Of a stretch of 40,301 bases of DNA, positions 16,210 through 22,693 are shown in pieces; within the stretch, counting starts at the first letter, position 1; every line of letters starts with the position of its first letter. The stretch comes from Thermoleophilaceae bacterium (GTDB lineage: Bacteria; Actinomycetota; Thermoleophilia; Solirubrobacterales; Thermoleophilaceae): contig JADGHQ010000019.1 in NCBI GenBank assembly GCA_019683805.1, positions 1 to 40,301 of the forward strand, in the 5' to 3' direction. The position numbers were made by a program, and so were the translations under genes. Under the pieces are notes generated by a model. The model did no database searches. It was given only the letters and a program-made list of their open reading frames with translations, and had not been told where the DNA came from.

Positions 16210-17586
16210 CTATGACCGGATCAGCTCCAGCACCTCGTCCCGCTTCTGCTCCATGTGCTCCCGCGAGACGAGCGACTCGAGGTTGAGCCGCAGCAGCGGC
16301 TCGGTGTTCGACGGGCGCACGTTGAAGTGCCAGTCGTCGTAGTCGACCGAGACGCCGTCGAGGTGGCTGATCTCGCCGTCCGAGTAGCGCTCGGCGATCT
16401 CGCGCATCTTGCCCTCCTGGTCGGCCACCTCCGAGTTGATCTCGCCGGAGATGAAGTAGCGCTCCCGGTAGGGGGCGAGCAGCTCGCTCAGCCGCTTGCC
16501 CTCGAGCGAGAGCAGCTCGAGGATCAACAGCGCCGGGATCGTGCCGGAGTCCGCGCAGTAGAAGTCGCGGAAGTAGTAGTGGCCCGACACCTCGCCGCCG
16601 AACGCGGCGCCCTCGGCGCGCATGCGCGTCTTGAAGAAGGCGTGCCCGACCCGGTTCACAAGCGCCGTGCCGCCGGCGCGCTCGACGGTGTCGCGCACCG
16701 CGCGGCTCGCGCGCACGTCGTAGAGGATGGTGGCGCCGCGCTGCTTGTGGAGGATCGACTCGGCGAGCAGGGCGGTGAGGAAATCGCCGTCGACGAACTG
16801 GCCGGTGTCGTCGATGAAGAAGCAGCGGTCCGCGTCGCCGTCCCAGGCGATGCCGAGCTCGGCTCCCTCCGAGAGCACCTTCTCGACGACGAAGCGGCGG
16901 TTCTCGGGCAGCAGCGGGTTGGGCTCGTGGTCAGGGAACTCGCCGTTCGGCTCCCAGAAGGTGGGCACCTGCTCGATCGCGAGCTCGTCGAGCAGCGGCC
17001 CGACCATCGGCCCGGCCATGCCGTTGCCGCCGTCGAGCACGACACGCATCGCCCGCACGCGGGAGGGGTCGATGAAGCTCAGCGCCGCCTTGCGGAACTC
17101 CTCGCCGATGTCCTCCCGCAGCAGCTCGCCCCGGCGCGGCGCCGGCTCGCCCGGGTCGCTCTGGGTCGCGAGCCGCCCCACCTCGGCGATGCCGGCGTCG
17201 CCGGACAGCGCGATCGCGCCGCGCTTGACGAGCTTCGCCCCCGTGTACGCCTTGGGGTTGTGCGACGCCGTGCACATGAGCCCGCCGTCGAGCGAGCGCG
17301 AGCCGACGGCGAAGTAGAGCATCTCGGTCCCCACCATCCCGATGTCGAGCACGCTCGCGCCCGCGTCGCGGATGCCGTCGGCGTAGCGCGCCGCCATCGC
17401 CGGGGCGGACAGGCGCATGTCGCGTCCGAGCCCGATCTGCAGCTCCTCGGGTCGGGCCGAGTACTCGTCCGCGAGCACGCGCGCGAACGCGCGGCCGACG
17501 CGGTAGGCGACGTCCGGGTCCATCTGCTCGGGGTAGATCCCCCGCACGTCGTAGGCCTTGAAGATCCCCGGGTCGATGGTCTTCAC
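16210..17586 (-). CDS. manB: phosphomannomutase/phosphoglucomutase
   Basis: This 458-residue alpha-D-phosphohexomutase interconverts hexose 1- and 6-phosphates and so feeds nucleotide-sugar synthesis. All four motifs are visible: active-site TASHNPK with Ser108, metal loop DGDADR (249-254), sugar-binding GEVSGHYYF (331-339) and phosphate-binding RPSNTEP (424-430). GEVSGH is usual in bacterial PMM/PGM enzymes with dual mannose/glucose use. The GTG start (VKTIDPGIFKAYDVRGIYPE) overlaps the stop of the HIT gene as GTGA, so they are co-translated. The substrate preference is inferred. Confidence 0.93.
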   Translation of the reverse strand: MKTIDPGIFKAYDVRGIYPEQMDPDVAYRVGRAFARVLADEYSARPEELQIGLGRDMRLSAPAMAARYADGIRDAGASVLDIGMVGTEMLYFAVGSRSLDGGLMCTASHNPKAYTGAKLVKRGAIALSGDAGIAEVGRLATQSDPGEPAPRRGELLREDIGEEFRKAALSFIDPSRVRAMRVVLDGGNGMAGPMVGPLLDELAIEQVPTFWEPNGEFPDHEPNPLLPENRRFVVEKVLSEGAELGIAWDGDADRCFFIDDTGQFVDGDFLTALLAESILHKQRGATILYDVRASRAVRDTVERAGGTALVNRVGHAFFKTRMRAEGAAFGGEVSGHYYFRDFYCADSGTIPALLILELLSLEGKRLSELLAPYRERYFISGEINSEVADQEGKMREIAERYSDGEISHLDGVSVDYDDWHFNVRPSNTEPLLRLNLESLVSREHMEQKRDEVLELIRS

Positions 17587-18068
17587 GTCGCGAATGCCTC
17601 CGATATCTCCCGCCAGGAGTCGTCGAGGCTCTGCGGCAGCACGCGCGTGTCGCCGATCACCGGCATGAAGTTGCTGTCGCCGGCCCAGCGCGGTACGACG
17701 TGCTGGTGGACGTGGTCGTCGAATCCCGCGCCCGCGACCTTCCCCTGGTTGATTCCGATGTTGAAGCCGTCCGGTCGGTACAGCTCCCGCAGCACCGCGA
17801 GCGAGCGCCGCGTGAGCCGCGCGAGCTCGAGCAGCACCTCGTCCTCGAGCTGCTCGATCGACGGCACGTGCGCGAACGGCGCGACCATCAGGTGCCCGCT
17901 CGCGTACGGGTAGGCGTTCAGCAGCACGAAGCAGCGCTCGCCCCGGTGCACGATGCGGCGGCCGCGGTCGTCGTCGGGGTGCGCGCCCGCGCAGAAGATG
18001 CACTCCCCGGACTTCGCGCCCCTGATGTACTCGAGCCGCCAGGGCGCCCACAGTCGCTGCTCGGCCAT
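17583..18068 (-). CDS. HIT family nucleotide phosphorylase/hydrolase
   Basis: This 161-residue protein carries the histidine-triad motif HVHQHVVPRW (His119, His121, His123). The N-terminal part has CIFC (C23, C26) and NAYPYASGHLMVAPF, typical of actinobacterial HIT proteins annotated as AP4A phosphorylase-like. It likely cleaves dinucleoside polyphosphates or nucleotide phosphoramidates. ATG start; a -10 box lies 9 bases upstream. It is the first gene of a two-gene unit with the phosphohexomutase and follows corA on the same strand after a strong hairpin. Confidence 0.92.
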   Translation of the reverse strand: MAEQRLWAPWRLEYIRGAKSGECIFCAGAHPDDDRGRRIVHRGERCFVLLNAYPYASGHLMVAPFAHVPSIEQLEDEVLLELARLTRRSLAVLRELYRPDGFNIGINQGKVAGAGFDDHVHQHVVPRWAGDSNFMPVIGDTRVLPQSLDDSWREISEAFAT

Positions 18069-18077
18069 CGGCCCGGA

Positions 18078-18083
18078 ACCCTA
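18078..18083 (-). promoter_or_regulatory. -10 box (TAGGGT on minus) of the HIT gene
   Basis: TAGGGT on the minus strand precedes the HIT ATG by 9 bases, predicting a leader of zero to three bases. It is the same hexamer as at the MBL gene. Confidence 0.45.
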
Positions 18084-18094
18084 GAGAACGCGTG

Positions 18095-18125
18095 CGCGCG
18101 CGGCTCCGACGTGCGCCCGCGCGCG
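18095..18125 (-). terminator. GC-rich hairpin after corA
   Basis: CGCGCGCGG (18095-18103) pairs perfectly with CCGCGCGCG (18117-18125) around a 13-base loop. It lies between the corA stop and the HIT promoter and probably separates the two units. There is no U-tract. Confidence 0.4.
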
Positions 18126-18142
18126 TGCGGGCGCCGGGCGGG

Positions 18143-19141
18143 CTAGAGCCAGCCGCGCCGCCGGAACAGGCCGGCCATCCCGACCAGTACGACGACCAGG
18201 AGGGCGAGGATCACCCAGAAGGCGGCCCGCGAGCCCTCGCCCGGGACGCCGACGTTCATGCCCCAGATAGACGCGATCAGCGTGAGCGGGAGCATGATCA
18301 CGCTGAACGCGGTGAGCACCCGCAGCACGTCGTTGAGGCGGTGCGAGAGCACGGACTCGTTGGTGTCCTCGAGCGCCTCGACGACCTCCTTGTAGTTCTC
18401 GAGCATGTCCCAGATGCGCTCGGAGGCGTCGACGATGTCGTCGAAGTAGATGTCGAGGTCCTGCGTGAGGTAGCGCTGCTTGGTGCGCTCGAGGTCGCGC
18501 AGGACCGCGCGCTGCGGGCGGATGATCTTGCGGAAGTTGATGATCTCCTGCTTGACGTTCGAGATGTCGCGCACGACCTCCTGCGAGCGGCCCTCGAAGA
18601 TCTCCTCCTCGATGCGGTCGAGCTTGTTGCCCATCTTGCGCAGCATCGGGAAGCAGTAGTCGAAGGAGTCGTCCACGATCCGGTACAGCAGGTAGCCCGG
18701 CCCCGAGGCGAAGAGCTGATCGCGCTGCTCCTCCGAGTTGCGGCAGCGCTCGAACAGGTAGCGCACCGGCGGCAGCGGCGTGTTGGGGATCGTGACGATG
18801 AAGTCCGCCCCGATGAAGATGTCGAGCTCGCCTACGTTCAGCCGCCCGATCTGCTTGTCGTAGACCGGGAAGTGGAGGACGATGAAGAGGTAGTCGGGGT
18901 ACTCGTCGATCTTCGGCCGCTGGTTGCGCGAGGTGACGTCCTCGTAGTCGAGCGGGTGGAACTCGAAGTGCTCCTCGAGCCAGGCGCGGTCGGCCGGGCC
19001 GGGCCGCTCGATGAAGACCCAGCGCAGGCCGCCGCCGTCGATCAGCTCGACGTGGGGCTCAGCGGCGCTGGGAGCCTGGGTGAACGACTCGACTCGGGCG
19101 CGTCCGGACCGGCGCAGACGTGGCTTGGGCAGATTCGGCAT
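18143..19141 (-). CDS. corA: CorA-family divalent cation transporter
   Basis: This 332-residue inner-membrane channel has the long cytoplasmic alpha/beta and coiled-coil part (RFPVYDKQ-type strands, then DRIEEEIFEGRSQEVVRDIS and VRD/KQE helices in outline) and two C-terminal membrane helices. The pore signature GMN is present near residues 294-296, in the form WGMN instead of the common YGMN. The periplasmic loop after it is VGVPGEGSRAAF and lacks the usual MPE triplet, so ion preference (Mg2+, Co2+, Zn2+) is uncertain. A TACAAT promoter lies 49 bases upstream of the ATG. The preceding gene on this strand encodes a Crp/Fnr-type regulator. Confidence 0.92.
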   Translation of the reverse strand: MPNLPKPRLRRSGRARVESFTQAPSAAEPHVELIDGGGLRWVFIERPGPADRAWLEEHFEFHPLDYEDVTSRNQRPKIDEYPDYLFIVLHFPVYDKQIGRLNVGELDIFIGADFIVTIPNTPLPPVRYLFERCRNSEEQRDQLFASGPGYLLYRIVDDSFDYCFPMLRKMGNKLDRIEEEIFEGRSQEVVRDISNVKQEIINFRKIIRPQRAVLRDLERTKQRYLTQDLDIYFDDIVDASERIWDMLENYKEVVEALEDTNESVLSHRLNDVLRVLTAFSVIMLPLTLIASIWGMNVGVPGEGSRAAFWVILALLVVVLVGMAGLFRRRGWL

Positions 19142-19189
19142 GGCGTCTGAGCGGGTCGTCGACGAGCGTCATGGCGTTCACCGACACCG

Positions 19190-19195
19190 ATTGTA
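19190..19195 (-). promoter_or_regulatory. -10 box (TACAAT on minus) of corA
   Basis: TACAAT, one base from consensus, predicts a start near 19183 and a leader of about 42 bases before the corA ATG. No clear -35 is present. The leader is far too short for an M-box riboswitch. Confidence 0.45.
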
Positions 19196-19247
19196 CTTTC
19201 GCCGCCGGTCCGCTCCGCGGCGAGGCGCCCCGGCTCGGCGGCCGGCC

Positions 19248-20033
19248 TCAGCCCGCGGCCTGGAACTCGAGCCGCGCGCGCCGGGCGCGCGGGCGAACGA
19301 GGTCCGCGGGCGGCTCGCCGTTGAGCAGCCAGCCGCCGTCGGGGGCGCGCTCTACGAGGGCGCGCTCCCGCAGTCTGCTGAGCGCGGTCGTGACCGAGGG
19401 CCGGCGCGCCGCCACCATGCGCGCGAGCATCTCGTGGCTCAGCTCGGGCAGCGGCAGCGTGCAGCCGCCGGGCCGCGTCCGCCCCCAGCGGTCGGCGAGG
19501 TGCCAGAGCGTGACCAGGATGCGATCGTCGACGCGCACGAGCTGCCGGACGGCGAGCGCGAAAGCGAGCGAGCGCGAGCGCGCGACCACGCGCTCGAGCA
19601 CCGCGGCGAGCACCTGCGGGCAGCGCCCCGCGCGCAGGGCGAAGCCGTGGTCGAGCAGCGCGATCCTGGAGTTGCGGATGACCTCCCAGGAGGCGGCCAC
19701 GGGCAGCGCCGAGATCTCCTCGGACCCGTAGGTCCAGGGGCGGACGACGTCGCCCGGCCCGAGGAACTCCACGGCCGAGAGCTCGCCCACCTCCTGGATG
19801 CGCGCGATCAGCCCGTCCAGGACGAGGATCCCGAGCGCCGCGCCGGGCGGCGGCGGCTCGAGCTCGAGCCGCCACGCCCCGCGGGTGAGGTTCGCGGCCG
19901 GCGCGAGCAGCCTCGACCGCGCCTCCTCGAGCTGGCGCGCGTCGAGCCCCTCGCCGAGTCCGACGTCTGCGTCGAGCAGGCGCACGGGCCGCCAGGGGAG
20001 TCGCTCGAGGTTCAGCTGTCTCGGCTGAGGCAT
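19248..20033 (-). CDS. Crp/Fnr-family transcriptional regulator
   Basis: This 261-residue protein has an N-terminal cyclic-nucleotide-binding-like beta-roll (about 25-130: LEPPPPGAALGILVLDGLIA, VEFLGPGDVVRPW), a long dimerisation helix (about 140-180) and a C-terminal Crp winged helix (LPLPELSHEMLARMVAARRP ... VTTALSRLRERALVER). The cNMP pocket motif (GE..L plus R.A) is not recognisable, so it may bind another ligand or none. It is divergent from the SAM-riboswitch operon. Its -10 box lies inside the inverted repeat CTCAA-N6-TTGAG, suggesting autoregulation. Targets are unknown. Confidence 0.85.
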   Translation of the reverse strand: MPQPRQLNLERLPWRPVRLLDADVGLGEGLDARQLEEARSRLLAPAANLTRGAWRLELEPPPPGAALGILVLDGLIARIQEVGELSAVEFLGPGDVVRPWTYGSEEISALPVAASWEVIRNSRIALLDHGFALRAGRCPQVLAAVLERVVARSRSLAFALAVRQLVRVDDRILVTLWHLADRWGRTRPGGCTLPLPELSHEMLARMVAARRPSVTTALSRLRERALVERAPDGGWLLNGEPPADLVRPRARRARLEFQAAG

Positions 20034-20062
20034 CCGGAAGGAGGGTCGGGAGGGCCAGGGGA

Positions 20063-20078
20063 CTCAAGGTTAGTTGAG
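20063..20078 (-). promoter_or_regulatory. inverted repeat over the -10 box of the Crp-type gene
   Basis: CTCAA (20063-20067) and TTGAG (20074-20078) flank GGTTAG. On the minus strand the centre holds TAACCT (20072-20067), a -10 box about 34 bases before the regulator's ATG. GACTCAA recurs at 20061 and 20102. A repressor or the regulator itself could bind here. The rest of the 20034-20134 gap shows no other clear signal. Confidence 0.4.
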
Positions 20079-20134
20079 CGGTCCGCGCAGCCGCCGCGCT
20101 CGACTCAATCTCCGCGCAGAGCGGCCGATCTACG

Positions 20135-20162
20135 TTGCGAACGCCGAGGGGATCGGTATCCT
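20135..20162 (+). promoter_or_regulatory. sigma-70-type promoter of the SAM-riboswitch operon
   Basis: TTGCGA (20135-20140) and TATCCT (20157-20162) are separated by 16 bases. The predicted start is near 20169, about 10 bases before the P1 stem of the riboswitch, leaving a leader of about 212 bases before the coding region. Confidence 0.6.
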
Positions 20163-20179
20163 TCCGGTCTCGACATAGC

Positions 20180-20309
20180 CGCATCGCATCCAGAGGGGTG
20201 GAGGGACATGGCCCTGTGAAGCCCCGGCAACCATCCGAGGCCGGCCCGGCCGAGGAAACGGTGCCAATTCCATCGGACTGCCATCGCACGGTCCGGGAGA
20301 TGTGACGCG
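20180..20309 (+). ncRNA. SAM riboswitch (S-box, SAM-I clan)
   Basis: The conserved S-box core is present in order: AGAGGGGTGGAGGGA (20192-20206), TGGCCCTGTGAAGCC (20209-20223), CGGCAACC (20225-20232) and GGTGCCAATTCC (20260-20271). P1 forms from CGCATCGCATC (20180-20190) and GATGTGACGCG (20299-20309), with one mismatch. P2 uses GGGG/CCCC. A P3-like GGCCG/CGGCC stem and a P4 stem CGGAC/GTCCG (20274-20278 with 20291-20295) are visible; P4 favours SAM-I over SAM-IV. Such RNAs turn off methionine and sulfur genes when S-adenosylmethionine is high. It precedes the threonine-synthase-like gene and the sulfur carrier gene. Confidence 0.9.
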
Positions 20310-20320
20310 AGGGCGCTTCG

Positions 20321-20353
20321 GAACCTCCGTCACAGCGTAAGCGGCGGAGGTTC
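20321..20353 (+). promoter_or_regulatory. expression-platform hairpin of the SAM riboswitch
   Basis: GAACCTCCG (20321-20329) and CGGAGGTTC (20345-20353) form a perfect 9-bp stem with a 15-base loop. CGTCACA (20328-20334), partly in this stem, is also perfectly complementary to TGTGACG (20301-20307) in the 3' strand of P1. Thus P1 plus this hairpin (SAM bound) competes with an anti-P1 helix (SAM free). ACCGTTTC, not a U-run, follows, so the hairpin is an atypical terminator. The SD AAAGGGG (20368-20374) is outside it. Confidence 0.5.
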
Positions 20354-20380
20354 AACCGTTTCAAGGGAAAGGGGCAGCTC

Positions 20381-21610
20381 ATGGCTGTTGAAGCGCTCAG
20401 GTGCAAGGAATGCGGCGCGACGTACGCGCTCGAGGCGCGCTACGTCTGCGACAACTGCTTCGGGCCGCTCGAGGTCGCCTACGACTTCTCCGACCTCGAC
20501 CCCCTCGAGACCCGGCGCAAGATCCAGGCGGGCCCGCGCTCGATCTGGCGCTATTCCGACTTCCTGCCGTTCGACCGGCCGCCCCGCACGGCGCTCGACG
20601 CGGGCACGACGCCCCTGGTGCGCGCCGACCGCCTGGCCGAGCGCCTCGGCCTGCGCGAGGTCTGGGTGAAGAACGACGCCGCCAACCCCACGCACTCCTT
20701 CAAGGACCGGGTCGTGACGGTGGCGCTCGCCAAGGCGCTCGAGCTCGGCTTCGACACCGTCGCCTGCGCGTCCACCGGCAACCTCGCGAACGCGGTGGCT
20801 GCCCACGCGGCCGCCGCGGGCGTCGACAGCTACGTCTTCATCCCGGCCGACCTCGAGGAGCAGAAGGTGCTCGCGACCGGCGTGTACGGCACGCGGGTTG
20901 TGGCCGTGGAGGGGAGCTACGACGACGTCAACCGCCTCTGCATGGAGCTGTCGGCGGAGCGCGACTGGGCCTTCGTCAACGTGAACGTGCGCCCCTACTA
21001 CTCCGAGGGCTCGAAGACGCTCGGCTACGAGATCGTCGAGCAGCTCGGGTTCGAGCTGCCCGACCGGATCGTGGTCCCGATCGCCTCGGGCTCGCTGTTC
21101 ACGAAGATCGCGCGCGGCATCGAGGAGTGGATCGAGGTCGGGCTGGTGCATGGCGAAGTGCCCGTGATGAACGGCGCCCAGGCCGCGGGCTGCGCGCCGG
21201 TCGCGACCGCCTTCGCCGAGGGCCACGAGATCTGCCGGCCGGTGCGCCCGAGCACGATCGCCAAGTCGCTCGCCATCGGCAACCCCGCCGACGGACCGTA
21301 CGCGCTCGAGCTCGCGCGCAAGTCGGGCGGCTCGATCGACGCGGTGACCGACGACGAGATCCGCGCCGGCATCCGCCTGCTCGCGGAGACGACGGGGATC
21401 TTCACCGAGACGGCCGGGGGCGTGACCACCGCGACGCTCGCGAAGCTCGCCGAGCGAGGCGACATCGACCCGGGCGAGCGCGTCGTGATCGTGATCACCG
21501 GCGAGGGGCTCAAGACCCTCGACGCGGTGCGCGCCACGTTCGAGACGGACGTGATCGAGCCGACGGTCGCGTCGTTCGAGCGCACGCTCGGGCTGGCTCA
21601 GGCGGCGTAG
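20381..21610 (+). CDS. thrC: threonine synthase-like PLP enzyme; possible O-phosphohomoserine-dependent homocysteine synthase
   Basis: This 409-residue fold-type II PLP enzyme looks like an actinobacterial threonine synthase. An N-terminal zinc ribbon (C8, C11, C23, C26) precedes the catalytic domain with HSFKDR, whose Lys108 should hold PLP, and the phosphate-binding loop ASTGNLANAVAAHAA (130-144). Family members act on O-phosphohomoserine. The context argues against a simple threonine role: a SAM riboswitch leads the operon and a CysO/MoaD-like sulfur carrier follows after 27 bases. I recall, unchecked, a Streptomyces report of a threonine-synthase homologue (MetM) making homocysteine from O-phosphohomoserine with a sulfur carrier (MetO); this pair fits that pattern. 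SD AAAGGGG is 6 bases before the ATG. Family certain; substrate inferred. Confidence 0.85.
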   Translation: MAVEALRCKECGATYALEARYVCDNCFGPLEVAYDFSDLDPLETRRKIQAGPRSIWRYSDFLPFDRPPRTALDAGTTPLVRADRLAERLGLREVWVKNDAANPTHSFKDRVVTVALAKALELGFDTVACASTGNLANAVAAHAAAAGVDSYVFIPADLEEQKVLATGVYGTRVVAVEGSYDDVNRLCMELSAERDWAFVNVNVRPYYSEGSKTLGYEIVEQLGFELPDRIVVPIASGSLFTKIARGIEEWIEVGLVHGEVPVMNGAQAAGCAPVATAFAEGHEICRPVRPSTIAKSLAIGNPADGPYALELARKSGGSIDAVTDDEIRAGIRLLAETTGIFTETAGGVTTATLAKLAERGDIDPGERVVIVITGEGLKTLDAVRATFETDVIEPTVASFERTLGLAQAA

Positions 21611-21621
21611 CCGCGGGACGG

Positions 21622-21627
21622 TAAACT
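21622..21627 (+). promoter_or_regulatory. -10 box (TAAACT) before the sulfur carrier gene
   Basis: TAAACT lies in the 27-base gap after the PLP enzyme gene, 10 bases before the ATG. It may give a second, SAM-independent, nearly leaderless transcript of the sulfur carrier and downstream genes. The hexamer is the same as at rel. Confidence 0.4.
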
Positions 21628-21637
21628 GGCGCGCCCA

Positions 21638-21913
21638 ATGGCCGTCACAGTCAAGATCCCAACCCAGCTCCGAAACGTCACCGGAGGCGAGGCCGAGACC
21701 CAGGTCGAGGACGCCTCGACCGTCGGGGAGGTGCTCGACGGCCTGTACGAGCGGTACGACGGGCTTCGCGAGAGGATCGCCGAGGACGGCGACCTGCGCC
21801 GCTTCGTGAACGTCTACGTGCAGGGCGAGGACATCCGCTTCCTCGACGGTCTCGACACCCCCGTCGAGGACGGGGACGAGGTCACGATCCTCCCGGCCGT
21901 CGCGGGCGGGTAG
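21638..21913 (+). CDS. CysO/MoaD/ThiS-family sulfur carrier protein
   Basis: This 91-residue beta-grasp protein ends DEVTILPAVAGG. The C-terminal Gly-Gly is the site that becomes a thiocarboxylate after adenylation by an E1-like enzyme. Overall it resembles mycobacterial CysO: VTVKIPTQLRNVTGG at the start, RRFVNVYVQGEDIRFLDGL in the middle (19 residues) and the PAVAGG end. In Mycobacterium CysO donates sulfur to CysM for cysteine. Here the neighbour is a threonine-synthase-like enzyme under a SAM riboswitch, so it more likely feeds homocysteine synthesis (MetO-like). No activating MoeB-type enzyme or Mec-type peptidase gene is in this window. No SD; see the -10 box upstream. Confidence 0.88.
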   Translation: MAVTVKIPTQLRNVTGGEAETQVEDASTVGEVLDGLYERYDGLRERIAEDGDLRRFVNVYVQGEDIRFLDGLDTPVEDGDEVTILPAVAGG

Positions 21914-21963
21914 GCGTACGCGGGCAGCCGGGGCCGGGACTGGCGCGGCGCCTGTCTCGCGGG

Positions 21964-21969
21964 TATCCT
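21964..21969 (+). promoter_or_regulatory. -10 box (TATCCT), leaderless start
   Basis: TATCCT ends 7 bases before the GTG at 21977, the ideal spacing for a transcript beginning at the start codon. It supports the GTG start. Confidence 0.5.
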
Positions 21970-21976
21970 GCCGCCC

Positions 21977-22693
21977 GTGACGATCCCGGTCGCGATCCTC
22001 TGCGGGGGCAAGGGCACCCGCATGCGCGAGCACGGCGAGGCCGTGCCGAAGCCGCTCGTCGAGGTCGGAGGCAGGCCGATCCTCTGGCACGTGATGTCGC
22101 TGTACGCGGCCCACGGGCTCACGCGCTTCGTGCTCCTGCTCGGGCATGGGGCCGAGGCGGTGCGGGAGTTCGCCGAGGACCTCGACGAGGGCTGGGACGT
22201 CGCCTGCGTCGACACCGGCCCCGACACCCCGACCGGTGGGCGGGTCGCCCGCGCCCGCGAGCTGCTCGACGGGGGCACCTTCTGCGTCACCTACGCGGAC
22301 GGGGTGGCGGACGTCGACCTCGCCCGGCTGCTCGACTTCCACCGCGGGCACGGCGGCGCGGCGACGATGACCGTCGTGCGGCCCCTCAACCCGTGGGGCG
22401 TGGCGCGGCTCGGCGACGGCAGCCGCATCGAGGGGTTCGAGGAGAAGCCGCGGCTCGACTGCTGGGTGAACGGGGGCTTCATGGCGATGGAGCCGCGGGC
22501 GCTCGACTCGATCGGCGAGGACGAGGCTCTCGAGCGCGGGCCGCTGGAGTCGCTGGCCGCGGCGGGGGAGCTGTTCGCGTTCCGCCACGACGGCTTCTGG
22601 GCGTGCATGGACACCTACAAGGACACGCTGCTGCTGGACGAGCTCTGGCGGTCCGGCCACGCTCCGTGGCGACCGCTCGTGGGGGCGCTATGA
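21977..22693 (+). CDS. rfbF: glucose-1-phosphate cytidylyltransferase-like nucleotidyltransferase
   Basis: This 238-residue protein has the nucleotidyltransferase start ILCGGKGTRMREHGEAVPKP, then EVGGRPILWHVM, TYADGVADVDL with the metal-binding Asp, EEKP, WVNGGFMAM and the end segment YKDTLLLDELWRSGHAPW. These match RfbF, which makes CDP-glucose from CTP and glucose 1-phosphate, better than the dTDP- or UDP-glucose enzymes; it is about 20 residues shorter than the textbook enzyme. GTG start 7 bases after a -10 box. Its stop overlaps the next gene, a dehydratase, as ATGA. Together they would give CDP-4-keto-6-deoxyglucose. Confidence 0.85.
   Translation: MTIPVAILCGGKGTRMREHGEAVPKPLVEVGGRPILWHVMSLYAAHGLTRFVLLLGHGAEAVREFAEDLDEGWDVACVDTGPDTPTGGRVARARELLDGGTFCVTYADGVADVDLARLLDFHRGHGGAATMTVVRPLNPWGVARLGDGSRIEGFEEKPRLDCWVNGGFMAMEPRALDSIGEDEALERGPLESLAAAGELFAFRHDGFWACMDTYKDTLLLDELWRSGHAPWRPLVGAL

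Noticed and set aside
19141-19195. Mg2+ riboswitch (M-box) before corA
   Set aside because: The predicted leader is only about 42 bases and has no M-box core.
20180-20309. SAM-IV rather than SAM-I class for the riboswitch
   Set aside because: A P4 stem (CGGAC/GTCCG) lies in the SAM-I position; the class still needs a covariance-model search to be settled.
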